DNA of 64,000 bases from Streptomyces sp. NBC_01351 (GTDB lineage: Bacteria; Actinomycetota; Actinomycetes; Streptomycetales; Streptomycetaceae). Both the position numbers and the translations under genes were made by a program. This document shows, piece by piece, positions 26,845-35,579 of the stretch. The stretch spans positions 5,833,501-5,897,500 of the forward strand of contig NZ_CP108356.1 in assembly GCF_036237315.1 (NCBI RefSeq), written 5' to 3'. How positions within the stretch are numbered: position 1 is the stretch's first letter; the number at the start of each line of letters is the position of its first letter. The notes beneath the pieces were generated by a model. The model did no database searches. It was given only the letters and a program-made list of their open reading frames with translations, and was not told the DNA's origin.

Positions 26845-26938
26845 GCCGCGATGCTAGACCGGGAGCCCGGGTCGGTCTGTGCTCTGCGCCATCCGAGGGC
26901 GTGGTGTGCTTATATGCCCGCCGGGGTCGGGCCGATCG

Positions 26939-27676
<738 letters not shown>

Positions 27677-29113
27677 TCAGTGGTCGAAGTGCGCTCCGAA
27701 GCCGAGGCCGGCGGTCGGGGCCAGGCCGACCTGGGCGGGCAGGATCAGCCGCGAGCCCGTCCCGCCGATCTTCGTGCCGGTGGACGGAAGGTAGGTGACG
27801 GAGCCGCTGTTGACCCCGTCCGCGTCGGACGCGCCGACGATCAGGTCCGCCTTGCCGTCCTTGTTCGCGTCCGTCAGTTTGACCTCGGCGCCGAACTGCT
27901 CGGCCCGCCGCGCGTCCCCGGGCACCCCAGCGGAGGAGCGGTTGAACGCCACCGCACCCTTGCTCGTGACCAGGCCCGCCGCCGATCCCGGGAGCACGTG
28001 GACGGCTCCGGCGAGCGCCACGGTGCCGACGGTCTCCCCGTACGAGCCGACCGCCAGGTCCTGGAAGCCGTCGCCGTTGACGTCGCCGAGCGAGAGGGAG
28101 ACGCCGAAGCCGTCGCCCTGCTCGTCCGCGCCCGGTACGCCCGGAGTGTCCTGGTGGATGGCCACCGGCTTCGCGGACGGTCCGGCGGCCGAACCGTACG
28201 AGACGAGGATCCGGCCGCCCTTGGCCGCGCCCCTGTCACCGATGACGACGTCGGCGAACCCGTCGCCGTTGATGTCCCCGACGGCCTGCGCGAAACCGGC
28301 CCCGAGGGGCTTCGCGGCGTCGGGGACCAGGCCGGTGGGGCTGCCGGGCACGTAGTGGTTCAGGCTGGACACGACTCCGCCCAGCACCAGGTCGTCGCGG
28401 CGGTCCCCGTTGACGTCCCCGCTCACGATGCCTTCGAGGTAGTGCGTGAGGCGGAAGGGGAGCTGGGTCTTCACGGGCGCGGGCTGCGGGCCGGACCTGG
28501 CGATGTTCCTGAAGGTGTGGAGCGTGCTGTTGGCGTTCGCGTTGGTGGCGGCGGCCACGACGAGCTCGTCCTTGCCGTCCCCGTCGAAGTCGCCGGCGGT
28601 GAGCTTCCCGCCCCACATGCGCCAGGTCCGCTCGTCGTCGGCTTCGGAGAGCGGGGCCGGGTCGTCGAGCGTGACGCCGCCGGTCAGGCCGTTCTTGGAT
28701 CCCCAGACGACCGTGAGCCGGCCGGCGCCGTCGTCCTCCAGGTCCGCCGTCACGGCCAGGTCGGAGAAGCCGTCGCCGTCGAAGTCGCCGACGGTGCTGA
28801 CGCTGCCGAAGGCGTCTCCGTACTCGGCGCTGTCGGGCATGCCGGGCGAGTCCTGGGTGAGGAGCTGCCGCTTGGAGGGCGTGATCCCGGAGGCGGACCC
28901 GTAGAGCACGACCGCCTGGCCCGCGTACTTCACGTCGCCGACGCTCGCGCTCGGCGTGCCCACGACGACGTCGGCGAAGCCGTCACCGTTGAAGTCCGCC
29001 TTCGGGGCGGGGAGCGGGGCCGCGGCCGCCGTCCCGGCCGGCAGGAGCAGGCCGCCACCGGCTGCGGCGGCCACGGTGAGGGCGGCGAGGGCGTTGCGTA
29101 CGTACGAGGGCAT
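27677..29113 (-). CDS. Secreted FG-GAP (integrin alpha-like beta-propeller) protein
   Basis: 478 residues with a signal peptide (LAALTVAAAAGGGLLLPAGTAAAAP). Seven FG-GAP/calcium-loop repeats are visible by their DxDxDG cores: DFNGDGFADVVVG, DFDGDGFSDLAVT, DFDGDGKDELVVA, DVNGDRRDDLVLG, DINGDGFADVVIG, DVNGDGFQDLAVG and DANKDGKADLIVG. They fold as a seven-bladed propeller that binds calcium in each blade. Such proteins act as surface scaffolds; ligand unknown. No enzyme domain or membrane anchor is seen, so it is probably free in the medium. Confidence 0.9.
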   Translation of the reverse strand: MPSYVRNALAALTVAAAAGGGLLLPAGTAAAAPLPAPKADFNGDGFADVVVGTPSASVGDVKYAGQAVVLYGSASGITPSKRQLLTQDSPGMPDSAEYGDAFGSVSTVGDFDGDGFSDLAVTADLEDDGAGRLTVVWGSKNGLTGGVTLDDPAPLSEADDERTWRMWGGKLTAGDFDGDGKDELVVAAATNANANSTLHTFRNIARSGPQPAPVKTQLPFRLTHYLEGIVSGDVNGDRRDDLVLGGVVSSLNHYVPGSPTGLVPDAAKPLGAGFAQAVGDINGDGFADVVIGDRGAAKGGRILVSYGSAAGPSAKPVAIHQDTPGVPGADEQGDGFGVSLSLGDVNGDGFQDLAVGSYGETVGTVALAGAVHVLPGSAAGLVTSKGAVAFNRSSAGVPGDARRAEQFGAEVKLTDANKDGKADLIVGASDADGVNSGSVTYLPSTGTKIGGTGSRLILPAQVGLAPTAGLGFGAHFDH

Positions 29114-29205
29114 TGCAGGGTCCTTCAGGTGGTCGACTGGTCAGGAAGATCGCGAACGTAGACCGGTGACCAGGGGCGATGGTTGCGGTGGCGGCCCGAG
29201 GCGGG

Positions 29206-29622
29206 TCAGCGATCCGCGTCACACTCGAACCACACCGCCTTGCCCGTGGGGAGCGGGTCCGTGCCCCAGCGGTCGGTGACCGCCTCGACGAGCAGCAGCC
29301 CGCGCCCGCCCTCCGCGTGCGGGTCGCCGTCGCGGACGGGGTGAGGTGGATGCGGGTCCCTGTCCGTCACCTCGACGCGGAGCCCCTCGGGCCGGCGCAG
29401 GATGAGCACCGTGCAGGCCCGGCCGGGGACGTGGCGTACGACGTTGGCGACGAGCTCGGTCAGCGCGAGCTCGGCGCCGTCGGCCAGGTGGGGCAGGTCC
29501 CAGTGGGTGAGGTACGCCCGCAGGATGCGCCGCATGTGCCGGGCCGAGTGCTCACTCACGGTGAAGCCCATGCGGTAGCCGGCGCCAATTTCCGCTGGCG
29601 GGTGGTCAGTTGCGTGATTCAT
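29206..29622 (-). CDS. ATP-binding (anti-sigma/RsbW-like HATPase_c) protein
   Basis: 138 residues. N box ELALTELVANVVRHV, G1 box VEVTDRDP and G2 box GGRGLLLVEAVTDRWG belong to the GHKL/HATPase_c fold of RsbW/SpoIIAB-like proteins. These usually bind ATP and phosphorylate or sequester a partner. It is divergent from an HTH-DUF5753 and DUF397 pair, an arrangement repeated many times in Streptomyces genomes (Whi/Bld-type modules), so it probably acts with them as a switch. A palindrome lies between the two directions. Confidence 0.87.
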   Translation of the reverse strand: MNHATDHPPAEIGAGYRMGFTVSEHSARHMRRILRAYLTHWDLPHLADGAELALTELVANVVRHVPGRACTVLILRRPEGLRVEVTDRDPHPPHPVRDGDPHAEGGRGLLLVEAVTDRWGTDPLPTGKAVWFECDADR

Positions 29623-29671
29623 GTCACCAGCGTGCGGTGGCGTGGTTACGCTCGGCTATGACGTGAAACGA

Positions 29672-29685
29672 ACGCCGTACGGCGT
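29672..29685. promoter_or_regulatory. ACGCCGTACGGCGT palindrome
   Basis: A perfect 14-base palindrome 22 bases before the HTH gene start and 50 bases before the divergent ATPase start. It is a likely operator for the HTH protein; no experimental support is known to me. Confidence 0.4.
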
Positions 29686-29706
29686 GTGCTTGGGGGTGAC
29701 CGTCCC

Positions 29707-30555
29707 ATGGTCAACGTCCGCGATCTCGATCCCAGCGCGTCTCCGCTGGACTACTACGGCTCCGAACTCCGCCGGCTGAGGGAGGATGCCCGGCTCAATC
29801 AGGCGCAGCTCGGCACCAGCCTCTTCTGCACGGCCTCGCTGATCGGGCAGATAGAGACGGCGAAGAAGGTGCCGACCCGGGACTTCTCGAATCGGGTGGA
29901 CGCGGCCCTGGGGACGGACGGGGTGTTTGCCCGGCTGGTGGGGTTGGTGCTGCGGAGTCAGCTGCCGAGTTGGTTCCAGGCGTATGCGGAGATGGAGGCG
30001 CGGGCCGAGTACATCTCCTCGTATCAGGCTCAGTTGGTCTACGGACTGCTGCAGACCGAGGAGTACGCCCGCGCGGTGCTCGGTGTGTGGAAAGGGGATG
30101 ACCTCGACGTGAAGGTGGCCGCTCGGATGGAGCGGCAGCGCATCCTCGTACGCGAGAACCCGCCACTGATGTGGGTGGTGATGAGCGAGGCCGTGCTGCA
30201 TCAGGAAGTCGGCGGCCGGGGGGTCATGCGAAACCAACTCGCCCGCCTGTTGGACCTGCAGAGGCAGCAGTGGGTGCAGGTGCAGATCCTGCCCTTCGAG
30301 GCGGGTGCGCATGCGGGGCAGCTTGGGTCGTTCACTCTCCTGCGATTCGACGACGACCCGGACCTTGTCTATACCGAGGACTTCGTGCAGGGGCATATGA
30401 CGGCCAATCCACAGGCCCTCAGGGAGGGTTCGCTCCGTTACGATCACTTGCAGGCCGCCGCGCTCTCCGTGGAGAAATCGGCGGCACTGATCGCCCGCGT
30501 AATGGAGGAACGCTATGGACACCATCCAGGACCTGTCGGGCGCGCGGTGGCGTAA
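29707..30555 (+). CDS. HTH transcriptional regulator with DUF5753 domain
   Basis: 282 residues. N-terminal XRE-type HTH (LRRLREDARLNQAQLGTSLFCTASLIGQIETAKKVPTRDF) followed by DUF5753 (PSWFQAYAEMEARAEYISSYQAQLVYGLLQTEEYARAV, ERQRIL, LMWVVMSEAVLHQEVGG, VQVQILPFEAGAHAG, GSFTLLRF). This class works in Streptomyces with a DUF397 protein and an ATPase of the adjacent type. The ATG at 29707 is preferred over one seven residues upstream because GGGGG lies before it and it matches family starts. It overlaps the DUF397 gene by 41 bases. Confidence 0.9.
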   Translation: MVNVRDLDPSASPLDYYGSELRRLREDARLNQAQLGTSLFCTASLIGQIETAKKVPTRDFSNRVDAALGTDGVFARLVGLVLRSQLPSWFQAYAEMEARAEYISSYQAQLVYGLLQTEEYARAVLGVWKGDDLDVKVAARMERQRILVRENPPLMWVVMSEAVLHQEVGGRGVMRNQLARLLDLQRQQWVQVQILPFEAGAHAGQLGSFTLLRFDDDPDLVYTEDFVQGHMTANPQALREGSLRYDHLQAAALSVEKSAALIARVMEERYGHHPGPVGRAVA

Positions 30556-30709
30556 GTCCTCGTACAGCGGCGACACCGGAGGCGAGTGCGTCGAGGTCGC
30601 CGCCCAGCCCTGCCTCGTCGCCGTGCGGGACTCCAAGAATCCCGGCGGGCCCGTCTTCGCCGTCAGTCCTTCCGCCTTCGCGGTCTTCGTGGAGTCCCTG
30701 ACCCGGTAA
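30515..30709 (+). CDS. DUF397 small protein
   Basis: 64 residues, ARWRKSSYSGDTGGECVEVAAQPCLVAVRDSKNPGGPVFAVSPSAFAVFVESL, showing the family core WRKSSYS...CVEVA and RDSKNPGGP. DUF397 proteins are small partners of XRE-DUF5753 regulators and may relieve or enforce repression. The start lies inside the preceding gene, so translation is coupled. Its codon use is like its neighbours. Confidence 0.93.
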   Translation: MDTIQDLSGARWRKSSYSGDTGGECVEVAAQPCLVAVRDSKNPGGPVFAVSPSAFAVFVESLTR

Positions 30710-30775
30710 TTTCGGCGGCTCTATACTCCCCCTCGCGGTCGACGGGGTCGTACAGGGGAAAGTGCAGGGACGCGT

Positions 30776-32392
30776 ATGTGGGAGCTGCGGGAGGCCGTCC
30801 TCTTCGGCCTGCTGGTTTACGGCGGGCCGGCGCTGGTGGTGCGGCTCGTTTCGCTTCCGCTGCTGGTGCGGAACCAGCAGGCCGTGCGCCAGCGGGCGTT
30901 GGCGGCCCAGAGCGGGAGAGACCCGTCGCCGCGGATCTCGGGGGCGGTCCTCGGGGAGCTGGCGGTGGGGGTCGTCGGGGTCGCCTGCCTGTGGCTGATC
31001 CCGAGGTTCGTGTACGTCGACGTTCCCGGCATGTGGCTGTTGATCCTTTCGGCCGGTGGTGTGGACGGGTACGGCCTGATCCTCTTGGGGTTCGGCGGCT
31101 TGGGGATCTGGCTCGCAGCCCTCGCGCTGCTGGTGCTGCTGGGCTGGCTGTTCCTCTACTTCCGGACGCAGCGCAACCTGCTGACCCTCGGCATGTCCCG
31201 GGGAGTGTGGCGGTCGCCCTCGAACCGGCGTCGGCTGGCCGGGCTGATCGCCCTGCGCGTGGTGTTCGGCGTGCTCGCGCCGATCGGGGTGCTCATGGCC
31301 GCGCTGGTGGTCCAGGTCGTCGCCCTCGTGGCCAGCCGAAAGTACCGGAACGCCGCCGCACCGCTGCCGGCCGTGCAGCCCGCTCCGCCAGTGCCGTCGT
31401 ACGCGCCGACGCAGACCGCCCCGCCCGCCCGGCCCGCGCAGCCTCCCGCGTACGTGCCGACGCAGGTCGACCGGGGTGTCGAGCCCGCGCCGCAGGTCGC
31501 GTATCAGCAGCTGCATCCCAACGAGCCGCGGACGATCGGCGGGTACCAGCTGCTCGGGCGGATCGGGGCCGGCGGGATGGGGACGGTGTACCTGGCCCGG
31601 CGGGAGGGGTCGGCGACGCAGGTGGCGCTGAAGACCATCCACCCCGAGCTGCTCGACCACGCGGAGCTGCTGCGCCGCTTCGAGCGGGAGGCGGAGGTGC
31701 TGGGCATGGTGTCCGGGGCGTACACCGCCCGGGTGCTCGACGCCGGGGTGGACGCCGGGCGGCCCTACCTGACCATGGAACTGCTCGACGGGCGGCCCCT
31801 CGACGTCCACCTGCGCGAGCAGGGTCCGATCCGCTCGCCCGAGGCGCTGCGGGCCATGGCGCTGGCGCTGGCCGTGGCGCTGTCCGGAGTGCACCGGCTC
31901 GGCCTGGTCCACCGGGACCTCAAACCGGCCAACATCATGCTGACCACCGCCGGGCCGAGGCTGCTCGACTTCGGCATCGCGGCGATCGTGGACGGCACCC
32001 GGCTCACCCGGACCGGCGGCGGGCCCGGGACCCTGACCTACATGGCGCCGGAGCAGTTCGGCGACGAGGGCGTCGGGCCGGCCGCCGACGTCTGGGCGTG
32101 GGCGTGCTGCGTGGTGTGCGCGGCGCACGGCTCCAGCCCGTTCGCGGCGACCAGTACGGGCGCGGTGATCCGCCGGATCGTCGACACGGGCCCCGACGAG
32201 GCCGGGCTGGCCGCGGTGCGGGCGCTCGACCCGGCGCTGGAGGCCGCCGTGCGGCGGGCGCTGACCATCGACCCCGCCGGGCGCCCGGCGGACGGTGCGG
32301 CCCTGGTGGAGCTGCTGACGGCTCAGCAGGGGCAGGGTGTGGGTGCCGTGCGGGAGCAGATCACCCAGGGCTGGCGCACGCTGGCGCTCTGA
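30776..32392 (+). CDS. Ser/Thr protein kinase with N-terminal membrane bundle
   Basis: 538 residues. Unusually, the membrane part is first: helices at about 7-30, 60-80, 100-135 and 160-185 (for example GILLV-like LGFGGLGIWLAALALLVLLGWLFLYF). A Pro/Ala-rich linker leads to the kinase domain at about 255-525 with IGAGGMGTVYLAR, VALKTIH, HRDLKPAN, DFGIAA and APEQFGDEG, all intact. Most bacterial STPKs have the kinase at the N-terminus and a single helix, so this one may sense a membrane signal directly. It starts with ATG, 66 bases after the DUF397 gene, with GGGAAAG-like sequence upstream. Confidence 0.87.
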   Translation: MWELREAVLFGLLVYGGPALVVRLVSLPLLVRNQQAVRQRALAAQSGRDPSPRISGAVLGELAVGVVGVACLWLIPRFVYVDVPGMWLLILSAGGVDGYGLILLGFGGLGIWLAALALLVLLGWLFLYFRTQRNLLTLGMSRGVWRSPSNRRRLAGLIALRVVFGVLAPIGVLMAALVVQVVALVASRKYRNAAAPLPAVQPAPPVPSYAPTQTAPPARPAQPPAYVPTQVDRGVEPAPQVAYQQLHPNEPRTIGGYQLLGRIGAGGMGTVYLARREGSATQVALKTIHPELLDHAELLRRFEREAEVLGMVSGAYTARVLDAGVDAGRPYLTMELLDGRPLDVHLREQGPIRSPEALRAMALALAVALSGVHRLGLVHRDLKPANIMLTTAGPRLLDFGIAAIVDGTRLTRTGGGPGTLTYMAPEQFGDEGVGPAADVWAWACCVVCAAHGSSPFAATSTGAVIRRIVDTGPDEAGLAAVRALDPALEAAVRRALTIDPAGRPADGAALVELLTAQQGQGVGAVREQITQGWRTLAL

Positions 32393-32402
32393 TCGCGGGG
32401 GC

Positions 32403-32915
32403 TCACGTCACGAGGGCGACGAACCCCAGGACGTACGCCGCCGCGAAGATGAGCGGGACCCACTGTTCGACGTGGGTCAGCGGCAGGTACTGACGCCAGT
32501 TCTTGCCCTCGCCGAGGACGTGCCACTCCGCCTCCGAGTAGACGAAGGCGGGGAGCTTCTTCTCCAGGGCGGCTATCACCGCGAACTTGGCCGCGTTGAG
32601 CTGGCGGTAGGACCGCACGGTGACGAACCAGGTGAGGCACTGCGTCAGCAGGATGATCAGGCCGGCCAGTGGGGCCAGTAAGGAGACGTCCTGCCACGTG
32701 GTGCCCGTGGTGGTGGTCGCCACGGCGGCCACCACGGCGGTGTTGAGGGACAGGAAGAACGTGTTCGCGAGGCTCCGCCGGCTGCTGACCCGGTCGGCCA
32801 TCTCCACGTAGGTCTTGTACTGGTCGAGCACCGCGGCCTGGTACTTCTCGCTGTTGTGCGCGTAGTCGGCCGGGGTGACGCGCTTGTTCCAGAGCCTGTC
32901 GTCAAGGTTGTCCAT
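32403..32915 (-). CDS. Membrane protein, RipA/SLATT-like (candidate pore-type)
   Basis: 170 residues with two helices in the middle (TFFLSLNTAVVAAVA and LLAPLAGLIILLTQCLTWFVTV), a short loop and a third hydrophobic C-terminus (PLIFAAAYVLGFVALVT). The N-terminal region has Tyr/Arg-rich sequence (YQAAVLDQYKTYVEMADRVSSRR), as in small 2TM SLATT-type families. It may be an octameric membrane protein of the RipA type. The ATG at 32915 is chosen over an upstream ATG at 32996 because the extension is low quality. It is transcribed after the gene at 32950, 34 bases apart, so the two likely form an operon. Confidence 0.72.
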   Translation of the reverse strand: MDNLDDRLWNKRVTPADYAHNSEKYQAAVLDQYKTYVEMADRVSSRRSLANTFFLSLNTAVVAAVATTTTGTTWQDVSLLAPLAGLIILLTQCLTWFVTVRSYRQLNAAKFAVIAALEKKLPAFVYSEAEWHVLGEGKNWRQYLPLTHVEQWVPLIFAAAYVLGFVALVT

Positions 32916-32949
32916 GGCGGACAGCGTGTCCCAAGGGGGCGGGCCCGCA

Positions 32950-33942
32950 TCAGTGGGCTGGTGGAAGTTCGGCCAACGGGCCGAACAATGGCTCAAGTTG
33001 GGCGGTCACCTCTCGGCCCGTGGTCCAGCCCCAGTGCAACGTGCGGACGGTCACCTCGAACGGGGTGAAGGTCGCCCGCCAGGCCTCGTCGAACGTGATG
33101 TATCCCCGCAGCGGGTACTCCCACTTCCTGCCTTTGGCCTGAGGGCCCGGTGTCGGCCAGTCGGGAAGGTGGGGCATGGGCGGCCACCCGGGCCCGGACC
33201 TCGCGGCGTACTCCTGTGCGGCCTTGTAGCGGAAGATCTCGTAGACCTCGGGGCCCGTGCAGATCAGAAGGACCAGCCGGGCCGGCGGGACGGTGCGCAC
33301 GGATTCGGTGAACTCCCAGAGCGTGCCCGGCCCCGGAGCCGCGGACATCATGACGACGTGGGCGCCCCGGATCAGCTCGCCGACCGTGTCCTGCCAGTCG
33401 TCGAGCGGGAGGTAGCCGCGCTCCGCCCCGATCAGGGGCAGCCGTTCGCCGGGCCGGCCGATGGCCACCACGCGTCCGAGCCGGCCGATCCGCCGGACCA
33501 GGAACTCCTCCTGGGTCAGGCCGCGGAGCTCGAACGGTGCACGCCAGAGCCTGCCGGGCTCGGGAGTGCGCGAGGCCATCACCGGATCGAGGACGAAAGG
33601 GCGCAGGTAGAGCACGTAGGGCACCCCGGCGAGCTGCCCGAAGGAGGTGATGACCGTGGCAGTGTGCCGCTTTCCCTGTACGAGGAGGCGGGAACCGAGG
33701 TCGAAGACCAGCCAGCCGGCCTCCAGGATCACGAGCCAGATCACCACGCGCAGCCACCAGGGGAGCTGCGCCACGCCTTCGGTCGGTACGAGGAAGAGGG
33801 CGCGGCCTGGCGTGCCGCTGATGGCCATGACCACTCCGAGTGCGCGCAGCGCCCAGCCGAGGCCGATCAGCGTGCCGCCTCGGGCGGCCCGCCGGGTGGC
33901 CTCCGGTGACTGCGCATGCCCTAATCGAGGGTTCCCGGCCAT
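32950..33942 (-). CDS. Membrane-anchored protein with Rossmann-like cytosolic domain
   Basis: 330 residues. Two N-terminal helices (GWALRALGVVMAISG, WWLRVVIWLVILEAGWLVF) precede a soluble domain: YLRPFVLDPVMA, RRIGRLGRVVAIGRPGE, LPLIGAERGYLPLDDWQDTVGELIRGAHVVMMSAAPGPGTLWEF. The last string, with W-x-D and LW-E, resembles a widespread family of actinobacterial proteins with nucleotide-binding, TIR/SLOG-like folds, though I cannot assign one with certainty. The C-terminal part has aromatic-rich sequence (RGYITFDEAWRATFTPFEVTVRTLHWGW). It precedes the small membrane protein. The arrangement of a sensor-like and a small membrane protein recalls defence pairs. Confidence 0.72.
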   Translation of the reverse strand: MAGNPRLGHAQSPEATRRAARGGTLIGLGWALRALGVVMAISGTPGRALFLVPTEGVAQLPWWLRVVIWLVILEAGWLVFDLGSRLLVQGKRHTATVITSFGQLAGVPYVLYLRPFVLDPVMASRTPEPGRLWRAPFELRGLTQEEFLVRRIGRLGRVVAIGRPGERLPLIGAERGYLPLDDWQDTVGELIRGAHVVMMSAAPGPGTLWEFTESVRTVPPARLVLLICTGPEVYEIFRYKAAQEYAARSGPGWPPMPHLPDWPTPGPQAKGRKWEYPLRGYITFDEAWRATFTPFEVTVRTLHWGWTTGREVTAQLEPLFGPLAELPPAH

Positions 33943-34004
33943 GAGGTTCCTCCCCTTCGGTGGATCTGTATGATCCGCAGCCGGACGGGGGAAGGGTAGG
34001 GCGC

Positions 34005-35579
34005 GTGGAGCGATTAGGGCACTCCGAGCCGGGTCAGGTGGGGCCGTACCGGGTGGTGGCCGTGCTCGGGCAGGGCGGGATGGGGCGGGTGCTGCTCGGG
34101 GTGGCGCCCGACGGGCGGCTCGTCGCCGTCAAGGAGGTGCACGCCGAGCTCGCCGAGGACGACGGGTTCCGGGCGCGGTTCCGGCGCGAGGTGGATGCCT
34201 CGCGGAGGGTGTCGGGGGCGTACACGGCGGCCGTCGTCGACGCCGATCCGGATGCCGTGACGCCGTGGCTCGCCTCGCAGTTCGTACCGGGGCCCTCGCT
34301 GAGCCAGGCCCTGGAGGCCGGTGGAGCCCTGCCGGAGGATTCGGTGCGGCTGCTCGCCGCCGGGCTGGCGCAGGCGCTGGCCGACGTGCACCGGGCCGGG
34401 CTGATCCACCGGGACCTCAAGCCGTCGAACGTGCTGCTCGCCGAGGACGGCGTACGGGTCATCGACTTCGGCATCGTGCGCGCGGTCGGGGACCAGACCC
34501 GGATCACGCACACGGGCGCGCTGATCGGGTCGCCCGCGTTCATGTCGCCCGAGCAGATCCTGGGGCGCGAACTGACCCCGGCCGCCGATGTGTTCGCGCT
34601 CGGTGCCACGCTGGTCATGGCGTGCACGGGGAGCGCGCCGTTCGCCGGGGATTCCGTGCCGAGGCTGCTGCACGAGGTCGTGAACGCCGAGCCGGACCTG
34701 GGGGCCGTGCCGCCCGCTCTGCGCGGGATCATCGCGCCGTGCCTGGCCAAGGACCCGGCCGCGCGGCCGTCGCCGCAGGAGCTGCTGACGATGGTCGGCC
34801 GGATCGCGCCGTCGGCGGATCCGTGGCCGGAGGCGGTGCGGGGGCTCATCACGGCGCAGCGGGCCGAGATCGCGGGGATGGTGGGGGCGGAGGGCGGGAC
34901 TGCCCCCGTCAAGGAGGGCGGCTGGGTCGAGCGGCCGCGGCGGAGGTGGAGCCGGAAGGTCCGGGGGCTGGTCGGGGCGGGGCTGGTGGCCGCTCTGGTC
35001 GTGTGCGGGCTGACGGTCGGGCGGCCGGTCGTCGAGGGGGCCTACTTCATGGTGGTGCCGGAGGACGTGCCGACGCCCGGAACCGTCCCGCTCTCCCAGG
35101 TCCAGGACCGGTACCGGCCGCAGGCGATGACCTGCCCGGAGCTCGCGGTGGGGATCACCGTGCCGGCCGGATTCGACCCGCCGAGCGGGTACGGATTCAC
35201 CGAGAAGGGCGGCAAGTGGTCCGGGCCCAGCAACCTGTGCGTGTGGAAGAACAAGGGCGGCGACGAGGTCTACCTGGCCTGGCGGCTGTTCATCGCCGAG
35301 CCGGGGGGCAAGACCGGGGCCGAGCAGGCCAAGGAGGGGCACGAGGGGTTCTACGGGAGGGGCAGGACCTCGCGGGACTTCGGCCTCGGCTACGCCGAGG
35401 AGGCCATGTGGCTGCCGCCGGACGACAAGGACGACTACAGCTGCGTGCTGTACATCAGGGACGTCAACCTCATGGCCTTCGTCTCCGTCAAGGGGCCGGG
35501 CCACCCGCCGGGTGACGGGTGCAAGGACGTCGCGAAGACCGCCGGTCGGGGCGCCGTAGCGGCGATTCCGCGCCGGTGA
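34005..35579 (+). CDS. Ser/Thr protein kinase with extracellular C-terminal domain (first of coupled pair)
   Basis: 524 residues from the GTG at 34005. The kinase domain has LGQGGMGRVLLG, VAVKEVH, HRDLKPSN and DFG. A membrane helix follows (VGAGLVAALVVCGLTVG, near residue 345), then an extracellular domain of about 160 residues with two cysteines (AMTCPELAVG, SNLCVWKNKGGDEVYLAW, YSCVLYIRD) that may be a sensor. The GTG at 34005 is preferred over 33960 because GAAGGG precedes it and it parallels the start of the next kinase (VRALRETDPQAVGPYR). It overlaps that gene (GTGA). Confidence 0.9.
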   Translation: MERLGHSEPGQVGPYRVVAVLGQGGMGRVLLGVAPDGRLVAVKEVHAELAEDDGFRARFRREVDASRRVSGAYTAAVVDADPDAVTPWLASQFVPGPSLSQALEAGGALPEDSVRLLAAGLAQALADVHRAGLIHRDLKPSNVLLAEDGVRVIDFGIVRAVGDQTRITHTGALIGSPAFMSPEQILGRELTPAADVFALGATLVMACTGSAPFAGDSVPRLLHEVVNAEPDLGAVPPALRGIIAPCLAKDPAARPSPQELLTMVGRIAPSADPWPEAVRGLITAQRAEIAGMVGAEGGTAPVKEGGWVERPRRRWSRKVRGLVGAGLVAALVVCGLTVGRPVVEGAYFMVVPEDVPTPGTVPLSQVQDRYRPQAMTCPELAVGITVPAGFDPPSGYGFTEKGGKWSGPSNLCVWKNKGGDEVYLAWRLFIAEPGGKTGAEQAKEGHEGFYGRGRTSRDFGLGYAEEAMWLPPDDKDDYSCVLYIRDVNLMAFVSVKGPGHPPGDGCKDVAKTAGRGAVAAIPRR

